The notes below the pieces were generated by a model. The model made no database searches and was not told the DNA's origin. It was given only the letters and a program-made list of their open reading frames with translations. The position numbers and the translations under genes are program-made. Positions 41,486 to 43,824 of a stretch of DNA of 43,824 bases are shown piece after piece; position 1 is the stretch's first letter; every line of letters begins with the position of its first letter. Source of the DNA: Alphaproteobacteria bacterium (GTDB lineage: Bacteria > Pseudomonadota > Alphaproteobacteria > ATCC43930 > CGMCC-115725); the NCBI GenBank assembly GCA_030041335.1, contig JASHOB010000117.1, positions 1 through 43,824 on the forward strand. The letters are read 5' to 3'.

Positions 41486-41833
41486 ATGAAATCGCGTGGA
41501 GTTTTTCGCTCTCTGGCGGCGAACGCTGCCGCGCTCCCGGTCGTTTCTCGTGCCGCCCGCGCGGGGCTTGCCCTGGAATTCATCATCATATCAGGATCAC
41601 TGATTGGCACGGTTAGTTCATTACATTCGCAAACCACTGCAGATGATGTTGCGGCTCAAATCCGCAGCCAGGGCTACCAATGTGATCAGCCGGTCACGGC
41701 TAGGCGGAATGTGGAGCTATCGAAGGCGGATTCAGCAGTTTGGACCCTTGAATGCCGCAATGCTACCTACGCAGTAAGGTTAGATCCTGACATGACGGCC
41801 CATGTCGTAAGGCTAAAGCAACAAACTCATTGA
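41486..41833 (+). CDS. Small exported or membrane-anchored hypothetical protein with a two-Cys domain
   Basis: A 115-residue protein. N-terminal basic segment, then a hydrophobic segment (ALEFIIISGSLIGTVSSL, ~29-46) that is a signal or anchor. The ~65-residue mature domain has two cysteines (GYQCDQPV and TLECRNATYAVRLD) likely forming a disulfide. AGGAGGT just upstream is a near-perfect ribosome site and sets ATG 41486. A 6-bp hairpin (GGTTGC/GCAACC, 41838-41857) follows the stop without a T-run. The family is not named, but the pattern resembles small rhizobial periplasmic proteins. Confidence 0.75.
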   Translation: MKSRGVFRSLAANAAALPVVSRAARAGLALEFIIISGSLIGTVSSLHSQTTADDVAAQIRSQGYQCDQPVTARRNVELSKADSAVWTLECRNATYAVRLDPDMTAHVVRLKQQTH

Positions 41834-42001
41834 TCTCGGTTGCCTTGTGTAGCAACCCATAGCGTCGCAGCAGATGGTCGTGTGGAGACTGTCTGCGAAG
41901 TTGCTGCCGACGGTGTCGACCTGGGGCAGCCGCTTGCGCTCAGCGGCCGTTGCCGGCCGCCACAGACAGCGGCCCGTTAATCGGATACTCCTCACTTGAT
42001 C

Positions 42002-42568
42002 CTACAAATACCGCCGCACGCGCCGGCAATAGGCGGCGTATTCAGCGCCGTAATGCGGCGCCAGATAGGCCTCCTCTCGCAGCACCTGTCGATGGAATAG
42101 AGCCGTCGCACCGGCGAGATAGAGCAGCAGCGCCAGGTTCGGAAACACCAGAAACTGGCCCAACAAGATGATCCAGAACGCGACATAGATCGGGTTGCGG
42201 CTCCACGCGAACACGCCGGTCGTGATTAGTTTGTCGGGACGTTCGTCGTCGATGCCGACGCGGAAACTGGCACCGAACGAGACGATACTCCACGCAAGGA
42301 ACAGCAGGCCCGCAAGACAAAAGACGATACCGAGCCACGCGGCGACGTCGGACACGAATAACTGCCGGTGCGCCACCGTCGGCCAACCGAATGCGTGCGC
42401 GAACACCAGATAGAAATAGAAAAACGCGACCGGCGGGATCAGAAGATCGGTCTTATCCTGCTTGCCGAAATTCATGGCGCGCACGCCCTGCCGCCGGAGG
42501 ATCGCAACGCGCACGAGCACCATCGCGAGCATGAGAAAGATGGTCAGGGCGGCAAGAAAGGCGGGCAT
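42002..42568 (-). CDS. Isoprenylcysteine carboxyl methyltransferase (ICMT/PEMT-like) family membrane protein
   Basis: A 188-residue protein with four to five membrane segments. The C-terminal catalytic core has GVFAWSRNPIYVAF (the RxPxY motif) and LREEAYLAPHYGAEYAAYCRRV, ending RRYL, as in bacterial ICMT-like proteins that bind SAM at the membrane face. The bacterial substrate is not known; prenylated proteins are not expected. Its ATG is the base after the TAG of the upstream frame (42569-42571), suggesting translational coupling. Confidence 0.88.
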   Translation of the reverse strand: MPAFLAALTIFLMLAMVLVRVAILRRQGVRAMNFGKQDKTDLLIPPVAFFYFYLVFAHAFGWPTVAHRQLFVSDVAAWLGIVFCLAGLLFLAWSIVSFGASFRVGIDDERPDKLITTGVFAWSRNPIYVAFWIILLGQFLVFPNLALLLYLAGATALFHRQVLREEAYLAPHYGAEYAAYCRRVRRYL

Positions 42569-42954
42569 CTAAAACTGCGGCTCGGTCAAGACGGGTGAGC
42601 ACACTTCTTCGACGCGTAGCAAAAATTCGCGCTGACCTTCGGTTATGGCGAGATGGCCGGGCCGATCTCGAGATTCGTCGGCGAAGGAGTTTAGATGCTT
42701 CGGTTTGACTTTGCCCTGCTGGCGCACTTCGGTCAGTCGCCAGGCCATTTTCGCGGTCGTGTCGATCTTGCGCTCCGCCGCCAGCGCGGCGACGCGGCGG
42801 TCCCCGTCAGGCCCCCGGTTCTTGCGCGCCGGTTCACCGTCATGCGCGCGATCAGCTGCTGGTGCGGCGGCACGAAGCCCCACCAGGACTTGAGGCGGGA
42901 ATCGGAGGCGGCGATCAGCGTGGTGGTGGTAGACGTCTTAGGCGCCTCGCTCAT
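42569..42954 (-). pseudogene. Unrecognised gene, probably frameshifted near 42835
   Basis: From ATG 42954 the frame reads MSEAPKTST then DSRLKSWWGFVPPHQQLIAR and loses natural composition. In the next frame, GPDGDRRVAALAAERKIDTT, KMAWRLTEVRQQGKVKPKH and ITEGQREFLLRVEEVC run to TAG at 42569. Together they give a plausible basic protein of ~128 residues broken once. A TATAAT-bearing promoter candidate precedes it and the ICMT-like gene follows without a gap. Alternatively the second frame (from ATG 42883) is an intact gene by itself. No family is recognised. Confidence 0.45.
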
Positions 42955-42994
42955 GCCCGCAATCACTTCATGGCCACAGGCTTGGAGTTAATAC

Positions 42995-43012
42995 ATTATA
43001 CGCGTCATATAA
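42995..43012 (-). promoter_or_regulatory. TATAAT -10 box inside a TTATA-N7-TATAA palindrome
   Basis: The minus strand has a perfect TATAAT (42995-43000) 28-40 bp before the candidate ATGs at 42966 and 42954. A -35 is weak (TTTCAA at 17-bp spacing). The -10 overlaps an inverted repeat TTATA-CGCGTCA-TATAA (42996-43012), which could be an operator. It stands out as an AT-rich island in GC-rich DNA. Confidence 0.45.
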
Positions 43013-43635
43013 GTAATTGAAATTGTTCAATATCCGGTGGAGACGGTGGGATACCTACCTGCCATTTTGCCGTTCCATATCAAATAGATTGCGTCTTCCT
43101 GATCGAAGTCAAAGAGATACCCGAAGGGTTCCAGGATCGAACTGGGATTTCGAACCCACGATGACGGGCCAGAGCGGAGGCGTTCAGGCGGCGCTCGATG
43201 TACGAGGCACGCCGCACCTCCATCTCCGATCCCAACGTTTCCAACCGTGCGCTGACAATCTCGGGCTTTGCCTGGGCCTTACCGCCCGGCGTCGCCGGGG
43301 CTGCTTCTCCCGCTTGAGCCAAGCGCGGTTGCTGAGATGCTCGGGGTCCTAGCGCGGTACTTGTCGGCGACAATATGCCCCGCCCGGCGCACGGTTATCG
43401 GGGTGGAGCCGTCGAGCTGCGTGAACCCCTTCCCGGAAAGATTTCCTAGATTTCGCAATTCCCCAAACCTAATACGCCAGCACGGCGAGCCTGAACGAAA
43501 TTTCACTGGCTGGCGAAAAGGCGAGCCTCTCGCCCGCCGGCACCCTCGCTAGGGAGGACCCGCTTGACTCGGCGCGCGGGCAATCCTGCGTGAACGAGCG
43601 CATTCCCGAAACCCCCGGGCTATTTCTCGACAAGG
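43013..43635. other. Gene-poor or decayed stretch near the right edge
   Basis: About 620 bp without a supported gene. Minus-strand frames give protein-like pieces (LETLGSEMEVRRASYIERRL near 43200; GFTQLDGSTPITVRRAGHIV near 43400) in different frames, so this may be a degraded gene. A TTCGAA-containing hairpin near 43145-43165 imitates a tRNA T-arm but no tRNA can be folded. No known family was identified. Confidence 0.45.
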
Positions 43636-43824
43636 TCAAGGCGCGCGGCGCGACATCGCGATGAAGGCCCGATCCTTGGGCGGCATGACCCTTATCGCTT
43701 CCCAGCGCGCGGCCTGATCCGTTAGCTTGTCGTCGCCGTAGCCGTAGTCCCTTTCGTACTTGACGACCGCGCCGAGGCTCGGCGCATAGAAGTAACGATT
43801 GACCTCGTCCAAGATCGCGCCGCA
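43636..43824 (-). CDS. C-terminal end of an unrecognised protein, cut by the window edge
   Basis: The minus-strand frame is open from the right edge to TGA at 43636-43638, giving 62 residues of natural composition: ILDEVNRYFYAPSLGAVVKY, ERDYGYGDDKLTDQ and ARWEAIRVMPPKDRAFIA, ending SRRAP. The start lies outside. The RYFYAPxLGAVVKYE pattern resembles the tail of some secreted rhizobial proteins, but I cannot name the family. Confidence 0.6.
   Translation of the reverse strand, partial: CGAILDEVNRYFYAPSLGAVVKYERDYGYGDDKLTDQAARWEAIRVMPPKDRAFIAMSRRAP

Noticed and set aside
41838-41857. GGTTGC/GCAACC hairpin after the gene at 41486
   Set aside because: Only 6 bp with an 8-nt loop and no T-run, so not called as a terminator.
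43128-43170. tRNA-like T-arm (TTCGAA within GGG/CCC arms)
   Set aside because: No acceptor, D or anticodon arms can be placed around it; the stem is only 4 bp with an 8-nt loop.
1-43824. CRISPR arrays, rRNA, insertion sequences, prophage genes
   Set aside because: No regularly spaced repeats, rRNA signatures, transposases or phage genes were recognised on either strand.

Overview
The window is GC-rich DNA from an alphaproteobacterium, most likely in the Hyphomicrobiales (Bradyrhizobium/Rhodopseudomonas-like). The basis is the gene style: many branched-chain-amino-acid-type (HAAT) ABC transporters, a BacA/SbmA-like exporter, FixK/FNR-like sites, and alphaproteobacterial gene families throughout. 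No rRNA, tRNA, CRISPR array or intact insertion sequence was seen. Species assignment is inference.

Layout. (a) 1-6.4 kb: the 3' end of a nonribosomal peptide synthetase (A-domain tail, carrier protein, thioesterase) converges on an SbmA/BacA-like exporter. Next, on the minus strand, is a tight four-gene operon: divergent polysaccharide deacetylase, a tiny Tat-signal CPICGC protein, a DUF1007 periplasmic protein and a NicO nickel/cobalt permease. (b) 6.5-14.2 kb: a minus-strand HAAT operon (LivH-M-G-F) is preceded by two tandemly duplicated substrate-binding proteins and a flavin monooxygenase of the acyl-CoA-dehydrogenase fold. (c) 14.3-16.6 kb: a convergent nucleotide-sugar pair, an epimerase of the UDP-glucuronate type and a UDP-sugar 6-dehydrogenase. 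(d) 16.7-31.5 kb: a second uptake and catabolic region. A luciferase-like flavin oxidoreductase faces a plus-strand operon of MmgE/PrpD, aldo/keto reductase, substrate-binding protein, fused LivH-LivM permease, LivG, LivF and a TIM-barrel isomerase. Opposite it, on the minus strand, are a substrate-binding protein, a phthalate-dioxygenase-like Rieske oxygenase and a PdxA-family dehydrogenase. A further substrate-binding protein and a VOC protein follow. (e) 31.7-43.8 kb: a looser accessory region. It holds a Tat-exported protein, two tandem DUF190 genes (one frameshifted), a methyltransferase, an arylsulfatase, a TMEM175-like channel, a phytanoyl-CoA-dioxygenase-like enzyme, small exported proteins, a two-TM potassium channel, an isoprenylcysteine-methyltransferase-like membrane protein and several decayed or unrecognised stretches.

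How it works together (inference). Regions b and d look like import and early oxidation of organic acids or aromatic acids. Five HAAT-type binding proteins share two permease/ATPase sets. The Rieske oxygenase next to a PdxA-family protein recalls the terephthalate pathway, where a PdxA-family enzyme (TphB) oxidises the cis-dihydrodiol. No Rieske reductase or classical ring-cleavage gene is in view, although the VOC protein is from the fold that includes extradiol dioxygenases.

Regulatory highlights. There are two perfect TGTGA-N6-TCACA palindromes 227 bp apart in one divergent intergenic region, and one perfect TTGAT-N4-ATCAA FNR/FixK box about 2.8 kb further on. The two duplicated binding-protein genes have matching upstream elements. 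A strong hairpin with a U-run sits between those two genes.
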